Source: Brachionus koreanus (taxonomy: Eukaryota; Rotifera; Eurotatoria; Ploima; Brachionidae). From it: a DNA stretch of 61,055 bases. Below the pieces are notes generated by a model that was not told the origin of the DNA, did no database searches, and saw only the letters and a program-made list of their open reading frames with translations. The translations under genes and the position numbers were made by a program. The DNA is taken from assembly GCA_016987375.1 (NCBI GenBank), contig PJRA01000263.1, forward strand, positions 2,441,378 through 2,502,432, read 5' to 3'. Below, one piece after another: positions 25,290 through 39,032 of this stretch; within the stretch, counting starts at the first letter, position 1, and each line of letters opens with the position of its first letter.

Positions 25290-26718
25290 ATGACTGTTTA
25301 CCATAAACTTGAAAAAAATGAAAATTTTCAGCAATTTTTAAATGAAAATAACAAGTAAATTTAAAAAATTTTGAGAAGATAAACGATAAAATCAAATTTT
25401 TTACATTCAAGTTTTTTGGTTGTGCTTTTTTTTGCTGCTCACTGGTCAGAAGAATCTAAATTAATGAGCAGTATATTACAAGAGATGTGCAAAGATGAAA
25501 CTAGCAAATTATCTTTGAGAGCTATTGAAATTGAAGCTGAGGACTTTGAAGAAATATCAATTAATTATGGTGTTGAAGCTGTCCCAACATTTATTCTAAT
25601 TAAAGTAATTAAATAACTTTCTAACATAGTCTGCAGCTAAAATCTTAAATTAAGAACAAAAAAGTAGTAAATAAACTTAGTGGTGTTGATCCAGTTGAGC
25701 TAAGGAAGCGGATCGCGCAATCCTTACAAGCTACATCGATTATTAGCGGTCAAAAACCTGAAGTAAATTTTGCCAATACAAATAGATACTTTATTCAATT
25801 TTTTTTAAATAAGGATTTAACCGAACGCTTGAAAAGACTTATAAATCAAGCACCAGTAGTTTTATTTATGAAAGGAAGTCCTCAAGAACCAAGATGTGGT
25901 AATATCTATAGATCTAATTTATTTATCATTTTAAAATTAAATTAAAATTTTATTATAGGATTCAGTCGTCAAATGATCGAAATACTGAAGAACGATGACG
26001 TTACATTCAGCTACTTTGATATTTTATCTGACAATGAAGTTCGTGAAGGCTTGAAAAAATTTTCAAATTGGCCAACTTATCCTCAGCTATACGTAAAGGG
26101 GTTCGAAAGAAAGTTAATTAAAAAAATAAAAAATGATAAATTTTTATTCTAAAAAGTGAATTAATTGGAGGCTTGGATATTGTAAAAGAATTGGTAGCCT
26201 CAGGTGAGTTTAAAACATTGGTACCGACTAAAGATGACTCATTGAACGAAAAGTAAATTTAGAAATATAATTAAATTTTAGTTCATTTTTAAATTCTGAA
26301 TTAATCAAGACTAAAGCAATTAGTTAACAAGTCCAAAGTGATGCTTTTTATGAAAGGACGAAAAGATGAGCCCAAATGTGGTTTTAGTAGACAAATAATT
26401 GAATTGCTTAATGATACTGGGTATTGTTTGGAATTTTCTTTGAAAATAAATCGAATTGGCTAATATTTTCTTAGAATAAAGTTCGACAGCTTTGACATTT
26501 TGACAGATGATGAAGTTAGACAAGGATTGAAAGAATATTCAAATTGGCCAACTTATCCTCAGCTTTATGTTGATGGTAATCACTTTATAGTTTAATTAAT
26601 AGCATTTTCAAACTAATTTAATTTTTAATTTTTAGGTGAATTGGTTGGCGGATTGGACATTGTTAAAGAACTAAAGCAAAGTGGAGAGCTGGAAACAACT
26701 CTTCAAGGAAAGCAATAA
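25290..26718 (+). CDS. GLRX3: Glutaredoxin 3 (PICOT), monothiol multidomain glutaredoxin
   Basis: A cytosolic/nuclear iron-sulfur cluster carrier. Exons are 25290-25354, 25412-25604, 25655-25762, 25814-25898, 25959-26100, 26157-26252, 26310-26420, 26475-26575 and 26636-26718, giving 327 aa (human 335). An N-terminal thioredoxin-like domain lacks the CxxC motif ([10 protein letters not shown]), as in PICOT. Two tandem glutaredoxin domains follow, each with a monothiol CGFS active site ([16 protein letters not shown]) and a conserved [11 protein letters not shown] segment followed by GGLDIVKEL. The intron after exon 5 starts GTTCGA, a poor donor, but its removal restores YVKGELIGG exactly. The gene starts only about 160 bp after ELP4. 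Confidence 0.95.
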
Positions 26719-27807
26719 GAAATATCATCTATTTTAGTATCCACAATTTTTTTCCAAGAAAAACTTTATAATTTAATTTAAATTTAATTAAATTTAAATC
26801 CGTTGAAAAAAGTGAAATAAATTGAAAAATAAGAGAATTTTGAATTTATTTACCTAATATTATGTATGAAGTTGTTTAAATTTTATATTTAATTTTAAAG
26901 AAAAAATCAAAATACTAGAAACAGGCGTCATAGTTTCTTGGGTTTTTGTGTGTAAAATGATAAAAATTTAATGATAAAAAATTCAAAAGCATTGTTAATA
27001 TAAGCTTGAGATAAAAATTATTCAAAATGAATACAATTATAAGAAGTTGATGTAAAAAAAAGATGCAAAAAATTTTAATAGAATACCTCATATCAAAAAG
27101 ACTCATTTATTTTAACTTTAAAAAATAAGAATCTCAATTTATTTTTTTATGAAATCATCCAGACAAATATTCTTAATTAATTACCGGCCTTTTTAAAAAT
27201 AAAATTATTAATCGTGAAGTTTACTCAATAATTATAACAGTTTAACATTTTTATTTTTCGAATTAATATTATTTTTAGAATGAAAAAAATCAAAAAATTT
27301 TAAAATTATCAAATAAAGCTATATATAATCGACATTTTTTTACCTAGTTTTTATATGATATCTCCTTTTATTCAGTTAAACAGATCAATCAAAATTTATT
27401 TTTTTAAAAGTTTCATTTAAAACTTTAAAAAAAAAAAACAGATTTGCTCACATAATTTTCCAGATATACCCAAACACTGAAGGTATATTTGAAAAATGTA
27501 AAAAATATACTAAATAATGTTTTTGAAGTAAAAAGTCGATTTAGCCTCAAAAAAACTCTCAAGTTCCTATAAATTTTTTTTATTTAAAATCTGATTAACA
27601 TTTAAAAATTTTGCTGAGTAATAAATTCATAAAGAAATTTAGAAATTTATAATAAAAGTTTATTTAAAGTAATTAATAAAAATGAAATTATTATATTTTT
27701 TTTAGACTCAAAAAGAAATACAAAAATTACTGCTATATTGTGATTATAAAATAATTGAAACATTAGAAAAAATAAAATAGAATTATTAGTATCTTAATTT
27801 AAATTAA
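26719..27807. other. AT-rich intergenic region with convergent 3' ends
   Basis: Separates GLRX3 (+) from nucleoplasmin (-). The short minus-strand ORF at 26915-27106 is hydrophobic, low-complexity and unsupported. No feature recognised. Confidence 0.55.
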
Positions 27808-28502
27808 TTAGTTTCTTTTTCTTTTAGTTGGTTTTTCCTCAATTTCGCTATCTTCTTTTTTTCCATTTGTTCCATTGACATGCTCTCCATTTTTACCGTT
27901 GGCCACTTTTCCATTCTTAGCTCCGTTTTTAGCATTGCCATTCTTTTTGCCCTTAGTTTTTTTATTTTCTTCTTCGACTTCTTCTTCCATTTCTTCCTCT
28001 TCTTCCTCAGCAACACTCTCTTCTAAATCTCCGTCTGAAGCCGTCATAATAGTTGGATGCTCTTCTTGTTCTGGCAATTCGATAACATGGTTGCAAGTAA
28101 TAAATACAGGACCAGTTCCTTCAACTAATTTGAATTCAATTTCAGCATTGTGATCATTAGCTAAAGTCAAATCCATTCCAGAAATTACATCATTTCTTCC
28201 AAGGGTAAGCGAAAAAACAGGTTGTTCGAATTCAGTATCTTGATAGCCCTTAGCCTTAACAGCTACTAAATTTCGTTCGCTTTCAACTGCTTTAGCTCCT
28301 AGAACTGCAGTTTTCAAAATTAAAGAGTTCAAGACAAAATCAGTATCTTCGTCATCTTCCAATTCCATAATATCAGCAGCTTTCCAAATTTTAGATGGTT
28401 GATCTTTGCTTAACTCACAAACTACAATGATAAATCTCCATATGTAAATCAATTGATTTTTATTTAAAAAAAATTACCCCATAGAAACTTTTGAGTGGCC
28501 AT
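27808..28502 (-). CDS. Nucleoplasmin-family histone chaperone
   Basis: A pentameric nuclear chaperone for histones and ribosomal proteins. Exons are 28502-28478 and 28421-27808, giving 212 aa. The first short exon encodes MATQKFLWG and joins to VCELSKDQP, restoring the family's opening beta strand. The nucleoplasmin core extends to about residue 110 (LVAVKAKGY, PVFSLTLGRND, PVFITCNHVIEL). A long acidic tract of Glu repeats follows, then a Gly/Asn/Lys-rich low-complexity region and a basic end KPTKRKRN that could serve as a nuclear localisation signal. The open frame continues through the intron to an apparent internal start, which would wrongly replace the true N-terminus. Confidence 0.93.
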
Positions 28503-28744
28503 TGTTATTTTTTTTTAAACTAAAGACTATCTAAAAATTAAATTACAAAACTTGAGCCAAAGAAAAATTAAATAATCTAAAATTGAAAATTTTCATTTAA
28601 CTTAAGAAAATAAATGATTTCAAATAAAAATCTGCAGTAAAACTATGCTTGTTTTAAATTATAGAATAAAAAATAGTTTGAAATTTTATTTAAATTTTAA
28701 CTGCGTGTTATTAAAAAGAAAAAAAAAGTTGATACAATTTTGTC
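28503..28744. other. Short spacer between nucleoplasmin and innexin
   Basis: About 240 bp of AT-rich DNA separate the innexin stop from the nucleoplasmin start on the same strand. Confidence 0.6.
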
Positions 28745-30201
28745 TTAGGCTTCGGTTACATTCATATTGTTTGATCTATGGTAATCTTCAATTTGGGGCG
28801 ACAATAAAGGTCTTTTGATTGGAATACTTGGTCTATGTTTAACTCCTCTTAGTTTCAAATCTTCCAAATCCAAATAATGATCCCATAAATTGTTCAAAAA
28901 ATCTCTCATCGCCAAAGAATTTGAATTTAATGCTATCATTTTTATCACAAAGATTACATCTATGCTGCATACATCATTAAAAAAAAGCTCAAAATTTTCC
29001 ATTAATGATAAACCAGTCTTGTCAATCAAAAAACTGTCTGCCAGATCATGAGTAACGTCTTCACTAAAATAATAAGCAGCCGTGTAGGATCGATTTAAAT
29101 TTTTTTTTGGATTTAACTGCAAAGAATTCAGGACTATATTTCGTCGGTAGGGTCTAATGGTTAACAATAGCCAGTGTAAAATACTCGAAATTGTCAATAA
29201 GGATAAAATAACAAGCCAGAACCAGTAAGCGATAAAAAAAATTTCATTCAATAAATTAATTGATAGCGAACAGACAAATGTAGCCTGATTTTCTCTCTGA
29301 AAAGAATGTATTTGAGTAGTACATAATACTCTCTTAGGAAAAAATTCATTCAAAAACTTGTAACTATTCTTGTTGATTCGTTCTAAAAATATGATACCAT
29401 AAGTATAATAATTGAAACCAAGCATGAAACTAAGAAGTCCAAAATTAAAAAATATATTAGACAAATAAATCAATTTAACTAAAAGATAAGGCGCAAGTAG
29501 AGGAAATGTTGATTTTCTCTTTAAGTTGGGAAATTTTTTTCTAATCTTGGCCATGTCAATTTCTTTTTCGTTCTCATTTTCCTCATAAATTTTTTGCCTA
29601 ATATTAAATTTTTTGTTCAAATAAGATTTCTGTTTTAGAAACGTTGATCTCAAATGTTCATTAATGCTATCAATAGCCTGCTGAGTTTTGAGCCAATTCG
29701 AGCTTTCTTTATACTCATTTTTGTACATTTCTTTTATAACTTTCTTGGTTACAAAAGGCAAGTCAAATCCGTTCAGATGAATAACAAGCTTCCAAATTAA
29801 ACTTGGCAGTCTGTAGAGCCAACTCAAAAAAATAAGAAGTGGTACTAGCCATTGGTAGAAATAGTATTTTGTTGGTCTCTCAAAATCTAGTAGAGAATCT
29901 CCTTCGTCTTTTACTGCATAAGTTCCATTCATCCAGCATCTATAGTTAAAAAAAATCAAAAATTTTTGCTAAACTTGAAAAATATAGAATACATTGAATG
30001 GATGTAATTGGAAGTGTGTCCATTGTAGCTTGATCCAATGGCGCATTCAATTGGACTACCGTAATATTGTTTACCAGATAAAAAAGCCAAGTATATTGAA
30101 AGGCCTGCAACAGTTAAAAGATTATGAGCGCGATCAATTGGATCGTCATTGTAATTTTTAAATATAGCTGAAACTTGTTTAGTCAAGTCTTGAAGAATCA
30201 T
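28745..30201 (-). CDS. Innexin gap-junction protein
   Basis: A four-pass membrane protein of invertebrate gap junctions. Exons are 30201-29993 and 29939-28745, giving 467 aa. TM1 lies around residues 27-46. Extracellular loop 1 has its two cysteines at C53 and C71 (IECAIGSS and ICWMNGTY), the second lying just after the intron. The innexin signature region reads YYFYQWLVPLLIF before TM2. Loop 2 has VLCTTQIHSFQRENQ and TFVCSLSINLLNE with the conserved cysteines, followed by TM4 (FFIAYWFWLVILSLL). The C-terminal tail is cytosolic and ends NNMNVTEA. Innexins are restricted to non-chordate-type gap junctions, supporting a protostome source. Confidence 0.96.
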
Positions 30202-33200
30202 GTTTGAATTTTATCTTTGAAATTTTTGTTAGAACAATTTTTTGTAAGTATTTAGTCATTTCAAAAAATATTCTTTAAATTAAATGATTTATCTTGATTT
30301 TAATTGATTCAAGAATTTAAATTGTGTTCAGAAATTTAAAATTTTGTCTAGTTAATTTGAAATTTGAAGCTTTTTTTTTTCTAAATTCAGCTCAAATCAG
30401 CATCAAAAAGATAAGATAATAACTGCAGTTTATGAAAAACTTTTATTTTTGTTTTTGTTTATGTTTTTTTCAAAAATAAAATTTTGAAGATTTAAAATTT
30501 TAAGAAATATTTTCAAAGATAAATTATTTCATCGTTTTAGCAAAGTTTTCAAGCATAAAAATGATCCTTACATTTGAAACAATTTTTTTTAAAACTGGGC
30601 CCAAAATAAAGTGTTTCTTTTCTGGCCATTTTAAGCCTAACAACTCGTTGAACTAATTAACGAGAAAACTTGAAAATAATGATTTTTAAATCGAGAAAAC
30701 TATTACAAAATTTAATTGCACAAATTACCTTCTTAGCCATGTGACCATGCAATTTTAAGTGAAAAGCGAATTGAATTTAGAAAAAAAAATTGTCAAAATT
30801 TTAATTTTGCAAAATGGTTGCAATAATTCAACTTGAAAAAAATTCTAAATCCGAAATTTTGCTGAATTAATTTTTGTTTTCATTTATTTTGTTAAATTAT
30901 TAACACAAGTTCTCAATAATTTATATGTTCGAAATCTAAACATCAATATGTATAAATTGGTAATTATAATAGTAAAAAATAAAATGCGAAATAAATCGAT
31001 GGATACTGTGTCAGAATGTTTTTGTTTTCCGATAAGATAAAGCTTTTTTCAATTTTTTTTCTAGATAAGGAGCCCAAATTAAATATTCACTTGAGGTGGC
31101 TTCTATATACAACTATTTTTTTTCAATTAAATTTAATTACGTACAACAAATACTTTAGGATACAGGATGCTCTGAATTAAATTTCTGAAAAATTGCATAA
31201 CCTTTGCTGTAAATTTTTGGTATCTAATTAGTGTAAGATTTAAAATTTTAAACAACTTTCGGCCCTAAGTTACGCAATTATGGTACATGAATAAAAACAA
31301 GACGAATAATTACAAATTTCTCATTAATTTTGTGCATTGTCGCTTCGATTGTCAAATTAAAGCAATTTTAGATGTTTGTTTACTCCAATAAAAATGTAAA
31401 ATTGTTATTAAATTGATTAGTTTTCAAACTTAGCTACAAATTAATTTAAATTATAAAAAAATTAAAAGGAAAAAACCAAAATTTCTAGATATTGTAGAAA
31501 AGTCTCTGTTGGATTTTAATTTTTTCAGGTGAGTCAACAAATGTGACTCCAAACAAGCAATTTATTTGTAAAATTTTTTGTTTTTAGGTATTTTTTTTTA
31601 TTTTAAGAATAAAAACTAATTTTAACACATTTAAATTTTAAAATTAATTCAAATGAGGCTGTGAGTCTCTCATTTTTCGAAATTTTAGCTGTCACATTTC
31701 AAATTTTTCCTATAATATTTAAAGAAAAGATTATGTGTATTTGAAATTGAGAAAAAATTCATTTAAAACATTAGGATACACAAATTTTTAAACTTTAATC
31801 CATTGAGTAAAGGATTCAGCACCGTCCTTAAATATAAATTTTTTAATGAATTTCAGTTATGTCAATTTCGCATTTAGGTAATCCTGAATCGCGTATAATT
31901 TAAGGAAAACTTGCCATTTATTTTTTTGATTAGGAGCTTTTCGATTTTTGTTAATATAAAATTTTGCAATATTTTTTAACTAGGTAGAAATATGCGTATT
32001 AATTAAAATGAGTTTTGAAAATAAAGTTTAACCATTTCAACTTTATCCTCTTAAAAATAAAATTCAAATATCTAAGAGACAAATTATTCATTTTAAAATC
32101 CTTTAGTATTATATGTTTTCTTAGAATTTGATTTTTTTACCATTAAATTTTTTATACCTTCAAAAATGACTTTATTTTAGATTATTTAATAATATTGTGA
32201 TATCTAGAATGCTTTAAATGCCTAATAAACTTATATTTACTTTTTTTTCTAGCAAAAGTACACAATGGGGTCATTAAACAAGTTAGCAATTATAGGCAGG
32301 AGATATTTGACTTCCGGTCATTATTCTCTTTTAAGACTTAATCGAAATCTTAATCGATAATCGATTTGTTTGTGACATAAATTTTATTTAAAAAAACCTT
32401 TTAATATTTTACTTTTAGAAATTAAGTAGATTGAGATTTTTGTATTTTAATGCCAAATTAATTATTAGTTCTGATCACGCAACATTCTCTCATTTTGTTT
32501 TTAGCTTAAATCACTTTGGAATGATTCGATTTGTTCAAGGATATGAATTATAGTGTTTTTTTCAAGTATTGGCAATTTAAAATCTTTAAATTCATGTCGG
32601 AGAATACAAACTCAAGAAATTAACCCAATTGAAAAATTGATCTGAATAATTTTACAGCCAATTTATAAGCTAAATACGAAAAAGATTTGTTTTCAAAAAG
32701 AAATTAGTTCATTATTTTTTTCAAAATACAGACAAAACATTATAAAAATGCTTGGAAATTAATTTTTTTTTACTTTTTTTTCTCTGAATTTTTTAAATAT
32801 ATTTGGAAAAATTAATGAACCAATTTAAGTACTTTTTTACTTAGAAGAATAATCTCTTTTCAAGTTAAAAGCTATTTCTCGTTTATGAATAGGCTCAATC
32901 AATTGTATCAACTGATGCTTGTTTATCAATATGTCTTAAGATTTTAGGTAAAATTTTGCTCTTTAAATTAGTTCGGTTATTTAAAAAAATGAGAATTTAT
33001 TTAGGATGCTTCGTTCTTAATTTAAATAATAATTGTTTATATAAAATTTTTAAAAAAATGCAAATTATAATGGCCTTTTAAATTTGTTTAAATTAGATTT
33101 AAAGAAAATTGTGAAATCTAGTCTTCTTTTTAGGCTGCTTAATTAGTAAAAACATTCCTGATAAATTTCACATTCAAGTAAAACAATCGTTTATCATTTT

Positions 33201-36200
33201 AAATGTTTTTATTTTAAAATAATGTAAGAAATAAAAGACGAAATTTAACTTATAGGAATTGGTTTTTAATAAAGATAAGATCTCATTTTAGCTTTATCCA
33301 GACATTTAGTACATTCTCTTCAAATAAATATTAGTTAAAATTTACAAAATTGAAAATATATCTTGATTTGTTTACTTGTTATATAACACTTTTTTTCAAG
33401 CAAACATACTCACAAAAACGTAGCATGAAATTAACGATTTTTGATGATTTTTTTTCATTTATTTCAATTCGAATCTTAATTTAAAGAAATAATTGACTAA
33501 AGGCAAAACTGTTTGCCTATGTTCAACAAAATTATATATTTAATGTACTTTTCTTACTATCGAATTTCTTGGCTAAGCAATTTAAATTATAACCAATTTA
33601 CTAATTTTTTTTTAATATCTTAATTCCGGTATCTTTATTTAACAATTGACTCAAGCTGATTTGTTTTATTACATTAAATTATAACTTTTAATTTCGTACC
33701 TGATGTTTAATTAAGGATTATGTAACAATAATTGGAAAAAAATGCTTATTGTTCTGGGTGCTTCAATCAATAGTGAGACAATATTTGTTTCTTTTGAGCT
33801 AATTGTTTGATTGTCAAACATTAGTTAATATTCGATTTTTGTTTGCTGCTAACTGTCAGGTTCAGTCAAAAATTCTAAGCATCTTAGGGACAAATAAAAG
33901 ACACTAATTAAACCTCTATTTAAAACCTATAATTCCCTAATATAAATATTTGGATTTTTCTTTTTAACTGGTTATAAATGTTGAAAATATTATCTTTTGG
34001 CTAAATGTTCAAAAACCAGATAGCTGCAAAAATTTTATCAAGAAATTTATTTTCAAATTTACTTTTTAAAAGATTTAATTTGATGGATGAGTATTTTGGA
34101 TAGAATCAATTTAAAAAGACACAAAGATGAACTGATAATCTAAAATCCCATCAAAATTATAATATTAATCTTAAGATATGAGAAAATAAAATTAAAAAAT
34201 AGCTAGGATGCTTTACTATTCTTAATAGGTGTTAAATCAAGTTTAAAAAACATGTTTAACTTTAATGAATTAAAAGTGTATATTTGTCAAGTATAGTAGT
34301 AAAATTCAAGACAAAACAACATGATACTGCTAAAACATAAAATTAAAAAGCTTAAAATTTATTGTTAAATTAAAATACAATTTCTAATATATTTCATTAA
34401 AATTTTGTTAGAAGCTTGGATTTAAATAAATATTAAATTAATAAACAGCAATTCAATTTTTTTTTACAATTAGGCAATTAGAATGATTTTTTTTATATAG
34501 GTAAACAAATTTTTTTTTACTGAACACTTGAAATTTGCACCGCTATACATTACATTAGTTAAAAATAGTAAACAAAAAACTGTTTAGAGTTTTCATTCAA
34601 AAAGTTAAAATTTGAATTATGAAAAATTAGATATGAGTGTATTTTTTTATAAATGAAATCAAATAGATCTTTTCTTTTGGTCTTGGTCTTTTAGCTTAAC
34701 AAATATATATTTTAAAATGAGAGAAAAAGTTTCCTTATGTTGCTTTTAATTTTTTAAATATTTTATCATCTAGTTCAAACTTAATGTTTACTGTAAATTT
34801 CTAGATACTTAAATTCTAATTAAGCATTAGTCTTTCTAAATCGAGTTTATGGTATTTTAAAACTAAAATATACATCAAATACCCTAAATTTATATGCTAA
34901 TGTCCTTTGTTGAATTAGATTTCGTAAGATTTATGTAATTCTATTTGCCACTTGAACTCAATTGGTTTTAAAATAACTAATACAATTAATCAAGTTTTTT
35001 TTTTAAATCAACTAGAAAATTTCGGTAAAGCAAAAGCAAAACTTCTCTTTGATCATAACAACCAAGTACTTTAGCCTAGGTACTAAACATATCCCTATCC
35101 CATTAAAACAAAACTTATACATATCACTTTTCAAAATCGAAATAATTCTTTAATTCTTTTTGTAGAGTGAGAACAAGAGAAAAGTTTTTGAAACCCGAAA
35201 AATTTTTGACGAATTTTCAAAAATGGAAATTAAAAATTTAGATCTTACTCCATCACTGAAATTTCGTATTATATAACATTGAATCACGCGCTGTATTAAA
35301 TCTTACATTATATTACATTTTTCTGTTTTCAGACCTTTTTGTTTATAAAATTTTAGGAATTCTCTGTCATAATGCAAATTTTTTAAAGATAAAAACTTTT
35401 TTTTGACAAGCAGCTAACATAGGCAAAAAATTTAGTAGTTTATAAGGTTTTAATTTTAATTTACTGGTTATGTTCGAACATGTATGCCTAGTAGATTTCT
35501 CTTAGTTTTCAGTTATTAATTCAATAAAATACAAAACATAAAATTGAGAAATCAAAATAAAGGATGCTAATTGTCAGGAAGAAAAAGGTGTATTATTTGG
35601 AATGCAGTAATTTAAGTGTCGAATATTGCTTTGATTCAGTTTAGGATTAAGGTAAGCTTAATATTTTTTTACATATTATTTTAATCAATTCAATTATTTT
35701 GTTTACTTAATATATGGTAACAATATTTAAAAAAGGACTTCTATATAAGAGGCTAGTTTTCTAACAATTTAAAAGAATGAAATTTTTTTTCAGTTAAATT
35801 AACTAATGTGAAGATAGATCGATTGAGTTTTAATTTATATAAAAATTAAATTTAAAACTTTTAATCTGAAATATGTTAAAAAACAAACTCAAGTTTTAAT
35901 TTATTTATTTAATACAAATTAGCTTTTAGAAAAAAAAAACAAGATCAGTTTTATATTTTTTCACTTCAATCAACTAATTAAATTAAAATAAAATAGCAAC
36001 AGCTAAAAAAATTATATAACAAGACTTTATGAGTTTTAATGAAAGACCTTTTTGGGAATTAACCAAAATTTTTGTATTCATGAAAATGTTAAGCTTGACT
36101 TAACCATCCGTTTTGAAAACTAATAACGTTAATCGTGAGATTACAAAGAATATCGTCCGTTGTGCTGGACGTGGACACAATATTTCGATATTTGATCACT

Positions 36201-36368
36201 GAAAACACAAAACTAATTTAAGTCTTTTAAAGTATTTTAATCCGTTTTCATCTAAGACGAACATGTTCATGTTAAGACTCAAGTAAAGATTGAATTAACA
36301 CATTTACACTAAACCATTTTTAAAGAAATTATAAAAAATTTTAAATAAAAGGAAATTGAAACAAAGGT
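30202..36368. other. Long gene-free region
   Basis: About 6 kb with no credible ORF, RNA gene or repeat family. It could hold regulatory DNA or introns of a gene whose exons I cannot see. Confidence 0.6.
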
Positions 36369-36426
36369 ATGTCGGAAGAGCTAGATTTTGATAAATATAA
36401 ATATCGTTTGATGAAGAAAAAGAAAA
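36369..36426 (+). other. Possible isolated first coding exon
   Basis: ATG opens MSEELDFDKYKYRLMKKKK and is followed at once by a donor-like GTAAAT. This charged, non-repetitive peptide stands out in otherwise non-coding AT-rich DNA. Its phase would allow splicing to an acceptor (TTTACACAG) at about 38529, reading through to the ATG at 38538. Not proven. Confidence 0.3.
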
Positions 36427-38537
36427 GTAAATAGATAAAAGTGTGCATGTTTAATGGAGAAAAAGTTTAGATTAAATAATAAAATTTTAGATGTCAATCA
36501 ATATATATTTTTCTGGAATTCTAAATCATGACTTTATTTTTAAATATTTACCAAGGTTGTTAGCTAAATCATAAGTTTTTTGGGCGTTTAAAATTTCTTA
36601 ACTAAATTACGGCAATATTTCTATTAACAATGAGAAATGTGCGGATAAGATAAACAAAAATCAATTAGCTTATTTGCATTTAAATACATGTCCTTTAATG
36701 AATGCAAGCCCACTTGTTAAATTAGCAATTCTATCCTTGATCAGATCTAGGGTGAAAATTTTATTTCGATACAAAAAAAAAACAATTAAATAAATCATTC
36801 AAGTGTTATTTTGCTTTAAATGTAGCCATCAATGAAGCTAAAAGAAAAAAAATAATTAAAAGGCAAAAACATTTATTCCAAAATAGAATTTTGTGATTTA
36901 ACTATTAATTAAAAAATTCAAATTAATAAAAAAAAATAATTTTCGTTTTAATAAAAACAAAAATTCTATAATTGTTTCTCAAATTAAAATTTGTTTTAGG
37001 ATTCGCAAGCTAACAATGCAATTGTTCTCATGCTCAAATGGACTTTGATGGCCACATTTATAGATTAATTCTAAAAGAAAATAATTTAAACATTTTTATC
37101 TTAAGACATATCATTATTTCAAATACCAAACTCTACTTATTTATTCAAATAATTTAATTAAAATGGGATTAGGGTTTTTGGCTAATGTAAAAATGACAAC
37201 ATGTAAAATATTCTGGAGACGATTAAAATATTTTTTACTAATACTTTTTGTTTTTTGAACTAACTAACTAGGTAAGCCAGTAAGAAGATTGTGTGCCTTG
37301 TGGCAAATCTAAATTAGCTCATCAGAGCAGATTTCAAATTTGTATCAAATTATTCGGTTGAGAAAAATTTCATTAACAATTTTAATAAAATTAAATATTT
37401 TATTATCTTGTTTTAGTTAATTTATTAAGGTTAATTTTTAAAAAACTTTTGTCAGAATGATTGATTATTAAAAGTTAATAAACTCCAGTTCAGTATTTCA
37501 ACTAAAGTGTCGAATAGAAAAAAAATTAAGATCGTTTTCTTAGGTTAGTCGGAAATTACTAGGTCAATGTGTTAGAAATTTAAGTTTATTTTTAAGGTAA
37601 ATTGGACTCGTTTTGGCATGGGATTAAGAAAACTTGGAAAAAAAATTTAATAATTTGACCGAGTCAGTTGAACACTAAATCATAATTTAGAATGAATTTT
37701 AAATTATAGTGAACTATGAAATAATATTCGCTTTTAATAAAGCATTCTGCCCAAGTCAAAATACCAAATAATGATTTTTGGCGAAAAATAGATCCTAAAC
37801 AATTTTACGCAACTCAGTTAGTTTATTGAACAGTCCCATTAATTTGACTCGAACTTCTTTTTTTGGGACCTTTAAGATCTTGGGTTACAATTTAGGCAAT
37901 AATTTCTTAGTCGAAAATAATTTCAATTTAAAAAGAATGTTTTTGAAAAAATATTCAAGCTTTTTAGTTGCCTTTACTAATTGCAATTAAGAACGAATTT
38001 GATGCATACTCTATTTAAAATCTCTATTACAAGTTTTAATTGTTCAAATAAAAAGAAAAAAATTAAATTAAAAGACGTTAAGATAAATAGATATATTTTG
38101 TCGACAAACCATTTCTAGTTGTCGAATAATGTCAAGCAAATTACAATTTGTTTAGTTTAGTTTTACATTAATTGAAATAAAAAAAGAAGCACTAAAGAAA
38201 GATCTATTTAAGCTATACGGCTTTTCTAAAGATTTTCCAAAATTTATTTCTTGTTTTGTCGAGATTTTGTTAGTTGACTCGTTAGAAACGAGATACCAAG
38301 ATAGATGCTTAACGGGATAAGATATGATTAATCAAACAAGAGATGACCAACAAAGTAAATATTAGGCCTAAATTATAGCTTTCGATTGATATTTAAACAA
38401 AATTTTTTCTAACACTATTGCTAAGTTAAAATTTATTTCCAATTGCTATTTAGAAACATATAGTGAACACAAGTATCGATACCGGGTTTATATCGGCTAG
38501 CTAAATTAAACTTTATTGCATTTACACAGTTTTCATA
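36427..38537. other. Non-coding region upstream of the 38.5 kb gene
   Basis: No ORF recognised. Contains a TTAGGCCTAA palindrome at 38362-38371. It may be intron or promoter. Confidence 0.5.
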
Positions 38538-39032
38538 ATGTCATTTTACAGCTCAAGCAGTTTTTTAAGCTCCACCAATTCAACATACACCAACAGTTCG
38601 AATAGTCTCTCTCACAAAAGTTCATTCTACAATGATATGTATAGAAGTTATTCCAACATTCCAAAATATGTGCCAGTCAGCTACTCTGCTCTCCGAAGAC
38701 CATCTTATTTTGAGCTAAAGAAAGCCCAAGAAAAACCCTCGACAAGCAGCACAGTTGGTCTTAATGCCAAGCCATTTTACAATTCAGAGACAAATTTAAC
38801 CATGGATGATGGAAGAAGATCACAAGTCAGCTTTGACGACATGACAAAATCGGTGGTAAGCATCGAAGATTCAGGCAAAGAAGACTCCATCATTACCAAG
38901 TCAACTCAAAACGATTCTAAAGAATTCGTGGCTTCTGCCTTGTCAAATGTTCAACTTAGTCTAACTGATGACCTAACCACCCAAGTTGATTATTATCTAA
39001 ATGAAGTAAAATTTTCAAATTATAATAATTAA
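38538..39032 (+). CDS. Unrecognised Ser-rich protein
   Basis: An open frame of 164 codons in a region where the surroundings are non-coding. The N-terminus is a serine/tyrosine/asparagine-rich stretch (MSFYSSSSFLSSTNST). It is followed by YVPVSYSALRRPSYFELKKA and an acidic, Ser/Thr-rich second half. No signal peptide or membrane segment is evident and I recognise no domain; it looks largely disordered. The frame contains a donor-like GTAAAA after LNE (39016/39017), in phase with IDYRMICSGRQ in front of the 41.4 kb gene, so it may be an internal exon of a longer gene. Confidence 0.6.
   Translation: MSFYSSSSFLSSTNSTYTNSSNSLSHKSSFYNDMYRSYSNIPKYVPVSYSALRRPSYFELKKAQEKPSTSSTVGLNAKPFYNSETNLTMDDGRRSQVSFDDMTKSVVSIEDSGKEDSIITKSTQNDSKEFVASALSNVQLSLTDDLTTQVDYYLNEVKFSNYNN

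Noticed and set aside
30202..38537. Apparent clusters of GATA-type motifs (AGATAA)
   Set aside because: At this AT content about one such hexamer per 500 bp is expected by chance on both strands; the density seen does not clearly exceed that.
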